The notes: generated by a model from the sequence alone, not told the origin. A DNA stretch of 64,000 nucleotides from an uncultured Planctomycetota bacterium (GCA_903928115.1 CAIYPP010000001.1:22021-86020), one strand, 5' to 3'. Shown: positions 8,414 through 19,721, numbered from the stretch's first letter. Made by a program: numbers and translations.

Positions 8414-10159
8414 ATGAGTGAAGTCCGACGCCCTCGACCGCTCGTGCTCATCGCGCTGTGCGCGCTCGTGCTCGCGGGCTTCGCGCTGCGCTGGCTCGGC
8501 GTCGGCTGGGGACTTCCGCACCAGACCTACCGCGACGGCATGGTGATCTCGACGCAGGTCGAGTACCTGCGCGAGATGCCGGAGGATCCGACGGCGAACG
8601 AGTTCTGGGGCTACTACCCGCACCTGATGCCGCGCCTGATCTTGCTGGCGCCCGACGATTGGGTTGGGGAGCCGCGCGAGCCGCTCGAGCTCGAAGGACA
8701 CCTCGCGCGTGCTTCCGAGCCGTGGCTCATGGCGCGCAAGCTCTCGGTTCTCTTGTCGTTGCTCGCGATTCCGGGCGCATTCTTCCTCGCGCGACGCTTC
8801 GTGAGCGACGGCTGGGCGCTCTTCGCCGCGGCGCTCGTGACGTTCTCGATCTTCCACCTGTCGTTCGCGCAACAGGAGAAGCCTCACGGACCGGTGAGCG
8901 GCACCGTCGTGCTGGCGGTGCTGGCGGCCATGGCACTCGCACGCAAGCCCGGAGCATGGACTTGGATCGTCGCGACAGCGGCGATGGCACTTGCGCTCGC
9001 GACGGCTGTGAACGGTGCCTTCGCGCTCGTCTCCGCCGCAGCAGCGTTGTTTGCGATGTTCCTCGGGCGTTCCGAGCGAGGCGGCCTGTGGAAGTTGAAC
9101 GCGCGCGCGATCGTTCCGACGCTCTTGGTGCTCGCCGCGACCGTGCGCTTCTTCTATCCGTTCCTCTTCGGGGGCGGAGAGAAGGAGAAGCTCGGAGACC
9201 ATGCGTTGAATGTCGGCAATCACCCGCTGATGCTCGACAAGCTCAACTTCGCGGGCTCGAAGAACATGTTCCTCACGCTGTACTTGTACGAGCCGGTCGT
9301 GCTCGCGCTCGGATTCGTGGGGGTCGCGGTGTTCGTTGGGCGGCGATGGTTCCGGGCGCCAGTCGACCTCGAGCGTCGTCGAGACTTCGCAGTGATCGTG
9401 CCCTTCGTCGTGGTCTACGGAGTCTTCGTGTGCGCCTACGAAGACGCGTTCGATCGCTTCTTGATGCCGCTCTATCCCTTCTTGGCAGCACTCGCTGCTT
9501 ACGCTGCGGCGGCACTCGCGTCGAAGCTCCGCTCGAGGGCCGCGGTAACCGCTCTCGTGGCTCTGCTGCTCATCGAGCCTGCCGCTGCAACGGTGCAGCT
9601 CGCTCGCGTGCGCGCGACGCCGGATACTCAGACCCAAGTTGCGGAGTGGATTCGCGCGAACGTGCGCCCCGAAGAGCGCGTCGTCGTTCTGCCGTACATC
9701 GACCTCCCGCTCTTCTACAGCGAGGCCGCCGTCGCGGAGAGCCCGGATGCGAGCGAGGTGCTCACGTGGATGGCGTACCAAGCACGCCTCGATGCGAAGT
9801 GGAAGCTCGGGCCGTCGTTCACCGTGCTTCCGCCGCGCGGCGTGAAGCAGGAGTTCGCCCAGCTCGGAGACGCGCCGCTCGCGGCGATTCGAGAGCGCGG
9901 CGCGAACTATGTGGTCATCCAAGCCTTCGGCGAGCGCTATCGCTACAAGGTGCTGCTCCGGCTGCTCGAAGAGCTCCGTGAGAGCGCCGAGCGTGTGTTC
10001 GTCGCGGCGCCCCGCGCAGACGGCCAAGACTCTGGCCGCGTCTGGATCCGCGAGAAGATGACCTTGAATCAACTCCCGACTTGGCTGCGGGTGTTCCAAG
10101 ACCGCAGCATGGGGACCGTGCTGGAGATCTACCGCGTCCCGAAGGAGTCCGCGCGATGA
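8414..10159 (+). CDS. Polytopic membrane glycosyltransferase-like protein (GT-C type), copy 1
   Basis: 581 residues from the ATG at 8414 (MSEVRRPRPLVLIAL); an in-frame ATG 11 codons upstream is less likely. The architecture is one N-terminal membrane helix, a loop with YRDGM (Asp41) and EFWGYYPH, then many membrane helices and a soluble C-terminal domain. This matches GT-C dolichyl/undecaprenyl-phosphate-sugar transferases such as GT39 or ArnT relatives, where an acidic residue in the first extracytoplasmic loop is catalytic. The cytoplasmic-to-lumen loop FAQQEKPHGPVSGTV is shared almost exactly with the next gene. It is co-transcribed with that paralogue (ATGA overlap). Donor and acceptor are unknown. 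Confidence 0.75.
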   Translation: MSEVRRPRPLVLIALCALVLAGFALRWLGVGWGLPHQTYRDGMVISTQVEYLREMPEDPTANEFWGYYPHLMPRLILLAPDDWVGEPREPLELEGHLARASEPWLMARKLSVLLSLLAIPGAFFLARRFVSDGWALFAAALVTFSIFHLSFAQQEKPHGPVSGTVVLAVLAAMALARKPGAWTWIVATAAMALALATAVNGAFALVSAAAALFAMFLGRSERGGLWKLNARAIVPTLLVLAATVRFFYPFLFGGGEKEKLGDHALNVGNHPLMLDKLNFAGSKNMFLTLYLYEPVVLALGFVGVAVFVGRRWFRAPVDLERRRDFAVIVPFVVVYGVFVCAYEDAFDRFLMPLYPFLAALAAYAAAALASKLRSRAAVTALVALLLIEPAAATVQLARVRATPDTQTQVAEWIRANVRPEERVVVLPYIDLPLFYSEAAVAESPDASEVLTWMAYQARLDAKWKLGPSFTVLPPRGVKQEFAQLGDAPLAAIRERGANYVVIQAFGERYRYKVLLRLLEELRESAERVFVAAPRADGQDSGRVWIREKMTLNQLPTWLRVFQDRSMGTVLEIYRVPKESAR

Positions 10160-11922
10160 GCGAGACGAAGTCCCGCTGGATGGCTGCGCTCGCGCTCGTC
10201 GGCATCGTGCTCGGCGCGCTCGCGCTGCGTCTTCACGGCATCGGATTCGGCCTGCCGCACATGACGTATCGCGACGGCATGGTGATCTACACGCAGGTGA
10301 AGGAGATCCGTACGGGCGATGCCGAGCTGCGCAAGGACGAGTTCTGGGGTTACTACCCGCACGTCACGTCGCACTTCGCAGCGTTGTTCGACGATGCCGA
10401 TCTCGCGTCGCTGGTCGCGCCGCTCGATGTGGACGGGCACGTGGCTCGTGCGGCACAGCCGTGGATCTCTCTGCGACGCTCGTCCGTGCTTTTGTCGCTG
10501 CTCACGGTCGTCGGCGCCTACTGGATCGCGCGGCGCTTCATGGGGCGAGGCGGATCGCTGCTCGCCGCAGCCTTCGCGGCGACGAGCCTCCTGCATCTGT
10601 CGTTCTCCCAACAAGAAAAGCCGCACGGCCCCGTCAGCGGCACCGTCGCCCTCGCGCTCGCTGCCGCGCTTTGGCTCGCGGCCAAGCCTTCGCAGGTTCG
10701 AATGTGGCTCGCGGTGGCTGCCGCAGCGATCGCCGCATGCACCTTGCAGAGCGGGGGAATCGTTCTCGGTGGGCTCGGCGTGCTTTGGCTGTATTGGTGC
10801 TTCGAGCGACCGTTGCCCAAGGCGCGCCTGATCCTCGCGCCGCTGTGCGTCGCGCTCCTCGGCGCCCTCGCCGTGCGCTACTTCTATCCGTTCCACTTCA
10901 TCGAGACCGGCGCCGCCGTGCCGGAGCACGAGCTCGAAGGCTCGAATCAAGAAGCAGTCCTCGACCTCGCGGGGCACCCGTTCTTTCTGCGGCCCAAGTT
11001 CACGGGCGGCAAGGTCGTGCTCTCGACACTCGTCAACTACGACCCGAGCCTCTTGCTGTTCGGGCTGATCGGCGTCGGGTTCTTCGTCGCAGATCGCGTG
11101 CGTCGCCTGCCGCACGATTCTGAGCGCCGTCGCGCGCTCGCGGTCGTGCTCGGTGCGATCTTGCCGTTCCTGCTGATCCTCATTTCGTACGACGCCAAGG
11201 TGACGTTCGAGCGCTTCCTCATGCCGATGGTCGCGTGCTTCGCATGCCTCGCAGCCTACGGCGTTTCTCGCGTTGGACAGGCGTTGCCGCAGAGCTTGCG
11301 ACGTGTGCCGATTCTCGCCGCGCTCGGTGTGCTCGCGGTGCTTCCCGCGACTGCGGCGGCGTGGAAGCTCACCGCAGTACGCGCGGCACCGGACACTTGG
11401 ACGCAGGTCGCGCACTGGATCCGCGCCCACGTCGATCCTGAGGCGAAGATCTACACGGTTCCCTACATCGATGTGCCGCTCTTCAAGGATTTGGCGTCGC
11501 TGCGCGAGTCGGGGCGCACGGAGGAGATCAACTACTGGGCGCGCTACGCGCGCGAAATTCCCGAGAGCATGCGGACCGGGCCGAGCTATCGCCTCGTGAT
11601 TCCGAAGTCGCCCCAGCGGGCGCAGGAAGAGCTCGGCGCGGATCCGATCGGCCATCTGCGCAGCCTCGGCGCGGACTACGTGGTCGTACAGGCTGCCGCC
11701 GAGGATTCCCGCAACGTCTTGCTCGCGAAGATTCGCAAGCAGCTCGCCTCGGAGGAGGAGCTCGTGTTCCGAACCTCGCCGATCGGCGATCCTGCCACGG
11801 GGCGGGGACAGTTTGCTTTGCGCTACACGCAGGAGCTCGGCGTCAAGCCCTTGGCGCTGCGGGTTTTTGAGGCCAATGCCTACGGAAACACGATCGAGGT
11901 GTATCGCCTGCGCCGCCCCTGA
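10156..11922 (+). CDS. Polytopic membrane glycosyltransferase-like protein (GT-C type), copy 2
   Basis: 588 residues. The ATG at 10156 overlaps the previous stop (ATGA). It is clearly paralogous to the upstream gene over its whole length: GLPHMTYRDGMVIYTQV, EFWGYYPH, FSQQEKPHGPVSGTV, and the C-terminal APDTWTQVAHWIRAHV and VPYIDVPLF segments all have counterparts. Asp40 sits in the first loop like Asp41 of copy 1. The pair probably arose by tandem duplication and may act on the same lipid-linked sugar pathway with different specificities. No soluble glycosylation genes lie immediately beside them. Confidence 0.75.
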   Translation: MSETKSRWMAALALVGIVLGALALRLHGIGFGLPHMTYRDGMVIYTQVKEIRTGDAELRKDEFWGYYPHVTSHFAALFDDADLASLVAPLDVDGHVARAAQPWISLRRSSVLLSLLTVVGAYWIARRFMGRGGSLLAAAFAATSLLHLSFSQQEKPHGPVSGTVALALAAALWLAAKPSQVRMWLAVAAAAIAACTLQSGGIVLGGLGVLWLYWCFERPLPKARLILAPLCVALLGALAVRYFYPFHFIETGAAVPEHELEGSNQEAVLDLAGHPFFLRPKFTGGKVVLSTLVNYDPSLLLFGLIGVGFFVADRVRRLPHDSERRRALAVVLGAILPFLLILISYDAKVTFERFLMPMVACFACLAAYGVSRVGQALPQSLRRVPILAALGVLAVLPATAAAWKLTAVRAAPDTWTQVAHWIRAHVDPEAKIYTVPYIDVPLFKDLASLRESGRTEEINYWARYAREIPESMRTGPSYRLVIPKSPQRAQEELGADPIGHLRSLGADYVVVQAAAEDSRNVLLAKIRKQLASEEELVFRTSPIGDPATGRGQFALRYTQELGVKPLALRVFEANAYGNTIEVYRLRRP

Positions 11923-11933
11923 GGCCGATTCGC

Positions 11934-11939
11934 TAACCT
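11934..11939 (+). promoter_or_regulatory. Candidate -10 box, leaderless spacing
   Basis: TAACCT, 9 nt before the ATG at 11949, in the 26-bp gap after the previous stop. Confidence 0.45.
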
Positions 11940-11948
11940 CTGCGCAGC

Positions 11949-12677
11949 ATGACGACCATCGTGTTCGATATCGAGGTGGCGGGCCTGCCGTGGGAGGAGG
12001 TCGACGAGATCACGCGCGGGTATCTCCTGTCGCGTGCGAAGAGTCCTGAGGAGCGCGATGCGGTGCCGGAGCGCACGGCCCTCGTGCCCGGGCTCGGCAA
12101 GGTGATCGCGATCGGGATGTGGCTCGTGCACGACGCCAAGGGCGGGGACCTCGACCGCGGGCTCCTCCTGCTCGAAGGCGAGAGTGCGGCGGAGCGCGCG
12201 TGGGAGAAGGTGCCGGGCTCCAAGATCTTCCGCGGAGACGAGCGAGCGCTGCTGACGCGCTTCTGGGACATCGTGGGCAAGAGCGTCGAGAAGCAGGGCC
12301 TGCCCTTGCTGGTCACGTTCAACGGGCGCGGCTACGACGGTCCGATCCTGATGATTCGCTCGGCGCAGCTCGGCGTACGGCCGAGTCGCCAGCTCGTCGG
12401 CTATCGCTATGACATCCGCGAGCACTGCGACCTCGCGGACGTGCTGACGTTCCAAGGAACGACGCGCGAGAACTACAAGCTCGACTATTGGTGTCGGCGC
12501 TTCGACATCGAGAGCCCCAAGGGCGGTATCGACGGCAGCCAGGTCGGGCGCGCGTACCGCGATGGACGCATCGAGGACATCGGCGAGTACTGCCTGCGCG
12601 ACGTTCGCGCGACTGCGGCGCTGTACCGCAAGCTCGAGAGCACGCTGCTGCCGCACTTCAAGGGCTCGCGCGGCTGA
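11949..12677 (+). CDS. DEDDy 3'-5' exonuclease, PolB-exonuclease-like
   Basis: 242 residues. An RNase H-fold exonuclease domain covers the whole protein. Exo I is FDIEVAG (Asp7, Glu9), Exo II is the FNGRGYDGP segment with its Asp, and Exo III is YCLRDVRATAALY, a Y-x3-D arrangement that makes it DEDDy. This matches the predicted 3'-5' exonuclease family related to the PolB proofreading domain (PF10108-like), found as a stand-alone protein in many bacteria. It probably trims single-stranded DNA or RNA in the cytoplasm. Neighbours give no further hint of substrate. Confidence 0.85.
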   Translation: MTTIVFDIEVAGLPWEEVDEITRGYLLSRAKSPEERDAVPERTALVPGLGKVIAIGMWLVHDAKGGDLDRGLLLLEGESAAERAWEKVPGSKIFRGDERALLTRFWDIVGKSVEKQGLPLLVTFNGRGYDGPILMIRSAQLGVRPSRQLVGYRYDIREHCDLADVLTFQGTTRENYKLDYWCRRFDIESPKGGIDGSQVGRAYRDGRIEDIGEYCLRDVRATAALYRKLESTLLPHFKGSRG

Positions 12678-12712
12678 GCGCTCGAGGATGGACGGCGCTC
12701 GCTGCGCCGTCG

Positions 12713-12718
12713 TAGGCT
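12713..12718 (+). promoter_or_regulatory. Candidate -10 box, leaderless spacing
   Basis: TAGGCT, 10 nt before the ATG at 12729, with no Shine-Dalgarno. Confidence 0.45.
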
Positions 12719-12728
12719 GCACGGCTCG

Positions 12729-13877
12729 ATGGGCTCGGATCGACTGCGTTTGGCCTGCTTCACCGCGGCGTCGTTCGGCGTCCTCGGGGTGCACGTGCCC
12801 TTTTGGCCCGGCTGGCTGGAGAGTCGTGGACTCAGCGCCGTCGAGATCGGCGAGCTCGGCATGGTGTACATGTGCACCCGCGGCGTCGCGTCGCCGACGT
12901 GGGCGCACTTCGTCGATCGCAGCGGTCGCAGGAAGCTGTGGTTGGTGGCGTTCACGCTCGCGGCGCTCGTCTGCTTCGCGCCGTTTGCGTGGGCGCACGA
13001 GTACCCCGCGCTGCTCGCGCTCACGGTGCTCTTCGGCGTCGCCCACGCGCCCGTGCTGCCTCTCGGCGAGAACCTGCTCGTTCTGCAGGCGCGCGAGCGC
13101 GGCATCGACTATGGCCGTACTCGCCTGTGGGGGTCGGTCGCCTTCATGGGCGCGAGCTTGGGTGCAGGTATCGTCCTCGACGACGGCGCGTGGAGCCGGA
13201 CGTGGTGGCTCGTGATGGTGGTGCTGGCGCTCTCAGCCGTATCCGCGCTGTGCTTGCCAGCGGATCCGGTACGCCCCCGTCCGCGCGCGGTCGGCGTCCC
13301 GCTCGCGGAGCTGCTCTCCGACCGACGCGCGCTCGCGGTTCTTGCGGGCGGCGGCATCGTGCAGTCCGCGCATGCGATGTACTACATGTTCTCGACGCTG
13401 CACTGGGAGCAGAGTGGTCACTCGACGCAGCTGATCGGAGCCTTTTGGGCCGAGGCGGTGGTGGCGGAGACTCTGTTCTTTGCCTTTGCGCGCCAGCTCG
13501 GCGGCCGCGGCTCGGAGCGTGTGCTGATGGTGCTCGCCGTGCTTGCGGGCGCGGTGCGTTGGTCGGTGCTCGCCAGCACGAGCGCCGTCGTCCCCGTCGC
13601 CGCCGCGCAGCTCCTCCATGCGTTCACCTTCGCCGCGGCTCACCTGGCCGTTGTCCGTCACCTCCAGCACGCCGTTCCCGAGCGCCTGTCCGCGAGTGCG
13701 CAGAGCCTCTACGGAGCGCTCAACATCGGCGCGCACGCACTCGTCTTGAGTGGGATCACCCCGCTCTATGCGAGCTCGGGTGCCGCGGCGTACTGGCCGA
13801 TGATCGCCGTCGGAGCCGTGGGCGGCGCGCTGGCGATCTGGGGCATGGGCGGGCGCGCAACGGAGTGGCGAGGATGA
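12729..13877 (+). CDS. Major facilitator superfamily transporter (MFS_1-like/HcaT type)
   Basis: 382 residues with about 12 predicted membrane helices. It has the loop 2-3 motif DRSGRRK (motif A variant) and the N-terminal pattern HVPFWPGWLESRGLSAVEIG, typical of the PPP/HcaT branch of MFS permeases (phenylpropionate permease and nucleoside-symporter-like proteins). It is slightly shorter than classical MFS proteins, as expected for this branch. The substrate is not inferable. The next gene, a hemerythrin, overlaps its stop by four bases and is probably co-expressed. Confidence 0.82.
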   Translation: MGSDRLRLACFTAASFGVLGVHVPFWPGWLESRGLSAVEIGELGMVYMCTRGVASPTWAHFVDRSGRRKLWLVAFTLAALVCFAPFAWAHEYPALLALTVLFGVAHAPVLPLGENLLVLQARERGIDYGRTRLWGSVAFMGASLGAGIVLDDGAWSRTWWLVMVVLALSAVSALCLPADPVRPRPRAVGVPLAELLSDRRALAVLAGGGIVQSAHAMYYMFSTLHWEQSGHSTQLIGAFWAEAVVAETLFFAFARQLGGRGSERVLMVLAVLAGAVRWSVLASTSAVVPVAAAQLLHAFTFAAAHLAVVRHLQHAVPERLSASAQSLYGALNIGAHALVLSGITPLYASSGAAAYWPMIAVGAVGGALAIWGMGGRATEWRG

Positions 13878-14335
13878 GCTTCGCGGAGATCCTCGGCATC
13901 CACCGCGAGCTCGACGAGTTGTTCCTCTGTCATCAAGAGGCCCTCATCGAAGGAGATCTTTCGCGCGCGCTGGAGCTCCTTCGCCGCTATCGAGTCGCCG
14001 CGGTTCGGCACGCACAGGACGAGGAGCGCGAGCTCTTGCCGCTCTATGCGTCGGTGCACCGCGAACGTCGCCACGCCGCCGAGGTCTTCGTTCTCGAGCA
14101 CGAGCGACTGCACGAGCTGCTCGCGCGCATCGAGGACTTGCTGATTTCTTGCGGCGAGCGACCGCTGACCACGCGCCAGCGGATTCACCTGATCGAGCGC
14201 GAGGCGAGCTACAAGCACCTCTTCGAGCACCACGACGAGCGCGAGCGGCTGCACCTGTTTCCGGCGCTCGACCAGCTCGTGCCGACAGAGCAGCGCGCCG
14301 AGCTCCTCGCGCGCTTGCAGTTCCGCGTTCTCTAG
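13874..14335 (+). CDS. Hemerythrin HHE-type protein
   Basis: 153 residues; the ATG overlaps the MFS stop (ATGA). It is an all-helical bundle with spaced His and Glu residues: IHRELDELFLCHQ, VRHAQDEERELLPLY, LEHERLHELL and YKHLFEHHDERE. This fits the hemerythrin HHE cation-binding family with a di-iron site, used for oxygen or NO sensing, storage or iron handling. Coupling to a transporter is unusual; together they may form a small stress or efflux module, but that is only context. Its 3' end overlaps the convergent YyaL-like gene by four bases. Confidence 0.82.
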   Translation: MSFAEILGIHRELDELFLCHQEALIEGDLSRALELLRRYRVAAVRHAQDEERELLPLYASVHRERRHAAEVFVLEHERLHELLARIEDLLISCGERPLTTRQRIHLIEREASYKHLFEHHDERERLHLFPALDQLVPTEQRAELLARLQFRVL

Positions 14336-16056
14336 ACCGCGCTCTCGACGCGGGCCATCAGCGTCGGGAGCCGCTGCGGGTCCGCGGTGTCGGCGTAGCT
14401 TGCGCGGCCACGGCTCACATACGCGTGGGCACCGCCGCCTTCCCAAGGCAGCTCGAGGCGCTCCAACGTCAGCCGGTCCGCAGGGTCGACGAGCTGCACG
14501 ATGCGGTGGGCGAGGTAGGGGGCGAGCGCCGCGCGTTGCAGGGCGCGCGTGTCGTCGCGCTCGGGCGCGCCGACGATCGCGACGTGCACCGGCGGGTGCA
14601 GCAGCAGACTCGCTGCGCGCGCGTAGAGCGACATCGCATGGCCGTGACGCTTGAACTCGCCCGCGAAGGACTCCAGAGTCTCGCGCGCCAGCTCCCGCCA
14701 GCGCGGCTCGTGCGTGATGCACGAGAGACGCAGCAAGGCCTCCGCCATGCGCGCATTGTCGGCGAGCGAGCGCTCACGCCGTCGCAGCGAGCCATGTGCG
14801 CGGGGATCGTGGCGCGTGTCCCAGAAGCCTCCTTCGTGGCTCCCGAGCTGCTCATGCGCTGTTCGAGCGAGCGCCTCGGCCACCGCGACGTAGCGTGCGC
14901 GCCCGGTGTGCTCCGCAGCGTCGAGCAGCGCACGCAGCACGTACGCTTGGTCCGTCAGCAGTCCGGGGAGATGCGCGACGCCATCCCAGTAGTGCAGGAC
15001 GCCGTCCCGCGGCTCGTACAAGGCGTCGAGCACGAACTCGAGTGTGCGCACCGCTTGCTCGGTGCACTCCGGTCGCTCCAGCACATCGCCTGCGAGGAAA
15101 AGCGCGCTCGCCGCACAAGCGTTGGCATGGGCGAACACGGTCGGATCGCAGGCGGGCGCGCCGTGCTGAGCGCGCGCCTCGCGCGTGCGCAGGTGTGCGT
15201 GGACCGGATCCGCGTCCTGACTGCCGCGGAATACGCCAGTCTCGCGGTCGAGCAGCGTTTCCTGCATCCAAGCGAGCACTCCCTCCGCGGTGGCACGGAA
15301 GCTCTCGTCGCCGAGCGCCTGATAGCCCTCGAGGTAGGTGCGCAGTCGCTCCGCGTTTCCGTCGAGCACCTTCTCGTGGTGCGGGCCGCTCCAGTCCGGC
15401 GCCGTCGAGTAACGGTAGAAGCCACCCTCGACGCGGTCGTGGATCTCGCCCGTCTGCATGTTGCGCAGCGTGCGCAGCACGAGCTTGCGCAGAGCCTCGT
15501 CGCCCGTTTGCGACCAGCGCAGCAGCGCGAAGTCCAAGGACTCGGGGTGAGGGAACTTGTGCTGCGCCCCCCAGCCGCCGTGGAAAGGATCCGCGGTTTC
15601 CAGCAGGTGTGCGCCGACCTCCGCGAGCAGCTCTGGCTTGAGCTCCGCGCGCGCGACCGCGCCGCTCTCTCCGAGCGCCGCGCGCTCGGAGAGCCGCGCC
15701 CGCAGAGTCCCGCGCTCCGCGCGCCAGTAGCGCTCGACGAGCTCGAGCCTCGCCGAGAGCTCCTCGGGCTCCAAGAACCCTTCGGAGGAGAACAGCTCGC
15801 CTTGCTCATCCAAGAACGCGAGCGTCGGCCAGCCGCCGCGCGAGTAGCGTACCGCGATGTCCGGCCGACGGCTCTTCTCGACCGAGATCGGCACGAAGGC
15901 GCGCTCGATCCGTTCCATCACAGCCGCGTCGCGCAACACCCGGCGCTCCAGCTCGCGGCTGAAGCGGCACCAGTGGGCATGGACGACGAGCAGCACGGGC
16001 ACACCGCGCTCGCGCGCCTCTGCGAACGCTGCGTCACCCCATTCGTGCCACTGCAT
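14332..16056 (-). CDS. YyaL/SPATA20-like protein: thioredoxin-like domain plus six-hairpin domain
   Basis: 574 residues. The N-terminal 110 residues are a DUF255 thioredoxin-like domain (MQWHEWGDAAFAEARERGVP, then HAHWCRFSREL). The usual CxxC-like CHWCHVM motif is reduced to a single Cys in WCRF. The rest is an (alpha/alpha)6 glycosidase-like barrel (PHPESLDFALLRW, GGFYRYSTAPDWSGPHHEK, LTDQAYVLRALLDAAEHTG). Family members are usually about 680 residues, so this is a short version. Its function in bacteria is unclear: a cellobiose-2-epimerase-like fold with a redox domain. It is 21 bp downstream of rsfS and probably co-transcribed. Confidence 0.82.
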   Translation of the reverse strand: MQWHEWGDAAFAEARERGVPVLLVVHAHWCRFSRELERRVLRDAAVMERIERAFVPISVEKSRRPDIAVRYSRGGWPTLAFLDEQGELFSSEGFLEPEELSARLELVERYWRAERGTLRARLSERAALGESGAVARAELKPELLAEVGAHLLETADPFHGGWGAQHKFPHPESLDFALLRWSQTGDEALRKLVLRTLRNMQTGEIHDRVEGGFYRYSTAPDWSGPHHEKVLDGNAERLRTYLEGYQALGDESFRATAEGVLAWMQETLLDRETGVFRGSQDADPVHAHLRTREARAQHGAPACDPTVFAHANACAASALFLAGDVLERPECTEQAVRTLEFVLDALYEPRDGVLHYWDGVAHLPGLLTDQAYVLRALLDAAEHTGRARYVAVAEALARTAHEQLGSHEGGFWDTRHDPRAHGSLRRRERSLADNARMAEALLRLSCITHEPRWRELARETLESFAGEFKRHGHAMSLYARAASLLLHPPVHVAIVGAPERDDTRALQRAALAPYLAHRIVQLVDPADRLTLERLELPWEGGGAHAYVSRGRASYADTADPQRLPTLMARVESAV

Positions 16057-16077
16057 CGCCGCGCCCGCCCTCTCGTC

Positions 16078-16530
16078 TCAGGCGTCTCCGCGCCGCGCGC
16101 GACGATTGCGCGCCGCCGGGAGCGACGGCCGCTCGACCTTGCTCCACGCGACCTCGGTCGCCTCGCTGTAGAGGCCGTCGAGGTCGTAGTACGTGCGCGC
16201 CTCGGGCTGCATCAGGTGCACGACGACGTCGCCGAAGTCGAGCAGGATCCACCAACCCAGATCTACGCCCTCCGCGCGCGCGTGGCGCACGCCCGCAGCC
16301 TTCATGCGCGAGTGGATCTCCTCGTACATCGCGCGGACCTGCGGGCGCGACTTGCCCGTCGCGAGCACGATGTAGTCGGCGACACGGGCAGACTCGTCGA
16401 GGGCGAGCACCTTGATGTCGGTGCCCTTCTTTTCGTCGGCGAGTTGGGCCGCGCAGGCGGCAAGCTCCAGGGAGTCGATGGCGGTCCTCGTAGGCGTTGG
16501 GGGCGGTAGGAAAGCGAGTCTAGGGACCAC
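16078..16530 (-). CDS. rsfS: Ribosome silencing factor RsfS
   Basis: Up to 150 residues. The RsfS/YbeB/Iojap core is clear: AAQLADEKKGTDIKVLALD, ADYIVLATGKSRPQV, then GVDLGWWILLDFGDVVVHLM and YYDLDGLY. RsfS binds ribosomal protein uL14 and blocks subunit joining in poor growth conditions. The GTG at 16530 is the most upstream start; the first 16 residues (proline-rich) are not conserved, so the true start may lie near the DSLELA segment with a non-ATG codon. The C-terminus has a short Arg-rich extension. Confidence 0.9.
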   Translation of the reverse strand: MVPRLAFLPPPTPTRTAIDSLELAACAAQLADEKKGTDIKVLALDESARVADYIVLATGKSRPQVRAMYEEIHSRMKAAGVRHARAEGVDLGWWILLDFGDVVVHLMQPEARTYYDLDGLYSEATEVAWSKVERPSLPAARNRRARRGDA

Positions 16531-16564
16531 GCCGCGCGCGGTCCAAGGTGGGGGAGGAAAGCGT

Positions 16565-16604
16565 GCGGGCCCCGCCGCGGCCGTCTCGGCCGGGCGGGGC
16601 CCGC
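16565..16604 (-). terminator. Strong hairpin downstream of hppA
   Basis: A near-perfect inverted repeat of about 17 bp per arm (GCGGGCCCCGCC... with a GTCTC-type loop) lies between the hppA stop and rsfS. On the minus strand it is followed by a C/T-rich stretch with CTTTCCTCC, so it probably terminates the pyrophosphatase transcript. Confidence 0.65.
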
Positions 16605-16628
16605 GCAGACGTGGAAGCTCGGGTTCGC

Positions 16629-18749
<2,121 letters not shown>

Positions 18750-18989
18750 CCGAGGATCGGGGGCTTGGGGAGTGAGGACGGCCGGGCGGTTGGCCCTGCC
18801 GGGGAGCGTGGGATCGGAGAACGTCAGCAGACCGCGGTGGGACTTCCCCAGGGGGGAACTTGCCGCGGGCTCTCGCCGACGCTTTTGGGCAAGAAGTCTA
18901 CGGTCGGCCTACCGCCGGTCAACGTCAGCTTGCGGTGGGAGCATCTCGTCCAAGTTATAGACTGGCTCCTCCGCCCCGGCGGCTCGGGC

Positions 18990-19643
18990 CTAGGCCTCGG
19001 GCTCTTGGGCAGGGTCCGGAGGCGGCGGGGGAGGCTGGCGCTTGCGCAGGTAGCGGCCGGCGAGCGCCAGCGCGACCACGACCGCGATCAGAATGGCGAG
19101 CTTCACCACGCCCGAGTGGCCGCCCTCCGCCAGCTTCCCGGCGGCGTAGCTCGCCGCCCAGATCGAGGAGGGCACGCTGATCAGAACCCCGAGACCGTCG
19201 ATCACGAGGAAGCGCCCGTAGCTCATCTTCATCGTGCCGACGAGGAAGTAGCCAGCGATGCGGGCGCCCGGGGCGAAGCGCAGGAGGAAGGTCGCCCACA
19301 GGCCGTGGCTTTGGAACTTCTCCTCCAGCCGGGCGAAGCGCTCGGGGTGCAGAATCCGGCGCACGAAGCGTCCTTGGAGGGCCCGCATGCCGTAGATGCG
19401 GCCGAGCCAGAAGGGGATCGAGTCGCCGATCAGGATCGCGGCGCTGCACACCGCGGTCACCGGCAGGAACTCGACCACGCCCTCGTGCATCAGGTACCCG
19501 CAGGCGACCAGCGTGACCTCTTCGGGCAGCGGAAGGCCGATGCCGCACAGGAGCAGCACGACGAAGGCCCCCGCGTAGTTGAAGCGCGTGATGTAGCTGG
19601 TGACGAGCTCACCCAAGCCTTCGACGAGGAGCAGCGGGAACAC
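18990..19643 (-). CDS. DedA/VTT-family membrane protein
   Basis: 217 residues from a GTG at 19643 (read MFPLLLVEGLGEL). The start is supported by a TAGGAT box 9 nt upstream. DedA features: GIGLPLPEEVTLVACGYL, GDSIPFWLGRIYG, and the conserved FLLRFAPGARIAGYFLVG segment. A final membrane helix precedes a proline-rich tail. DedA proteins are linked to undecaprenyl-phosphate or phospholipid scrambling and membrane-potential homeostasis. Confidence 0.88.
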   Translation of the reverse strand: MFPLLLVEGLGELVTSYITRFNYAGAFVVLLLCGIGLPLPEEVTLVACGYLMHEGVVEFLPVTAVCSAAILIGDSIPFWLGRIYGMRALQGRFVRRILHPERFARLEEKFQSHGLWATFLLRFAPGARIAGYFLVGTMKMSYGRFLVIDGLGVLISVPSSIWAASYAAGKLAEGGHSGVVKLAILIAVVVALALAGRYLRKRQPPPPPPDPAQEPEA

Positions 19644-19652
19644 GGGCGCAGG

Positions 19653-19658
19653 ATCCTA
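19653..19658 (-). promoter_or_regulatory. Candidate -10 box, leaderless spacing
   Basis: Minus-strand TAGGAT, 9 nt before the GTG start at 19643. Confidence 0.45.
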
Positions 19659-19721
19659 CCGAGCGCGGGACGGGAGACCTACGGGCCGAGCCCGCGAGAT
19701 CGCTCGGAAATCGCGGAGGTG

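Noticed and set aside
14149..16509. Long plus-strand frame
   Set aside because: Antisense to the YyaL-like gene and rsfS, which have clear homology on the other strand.
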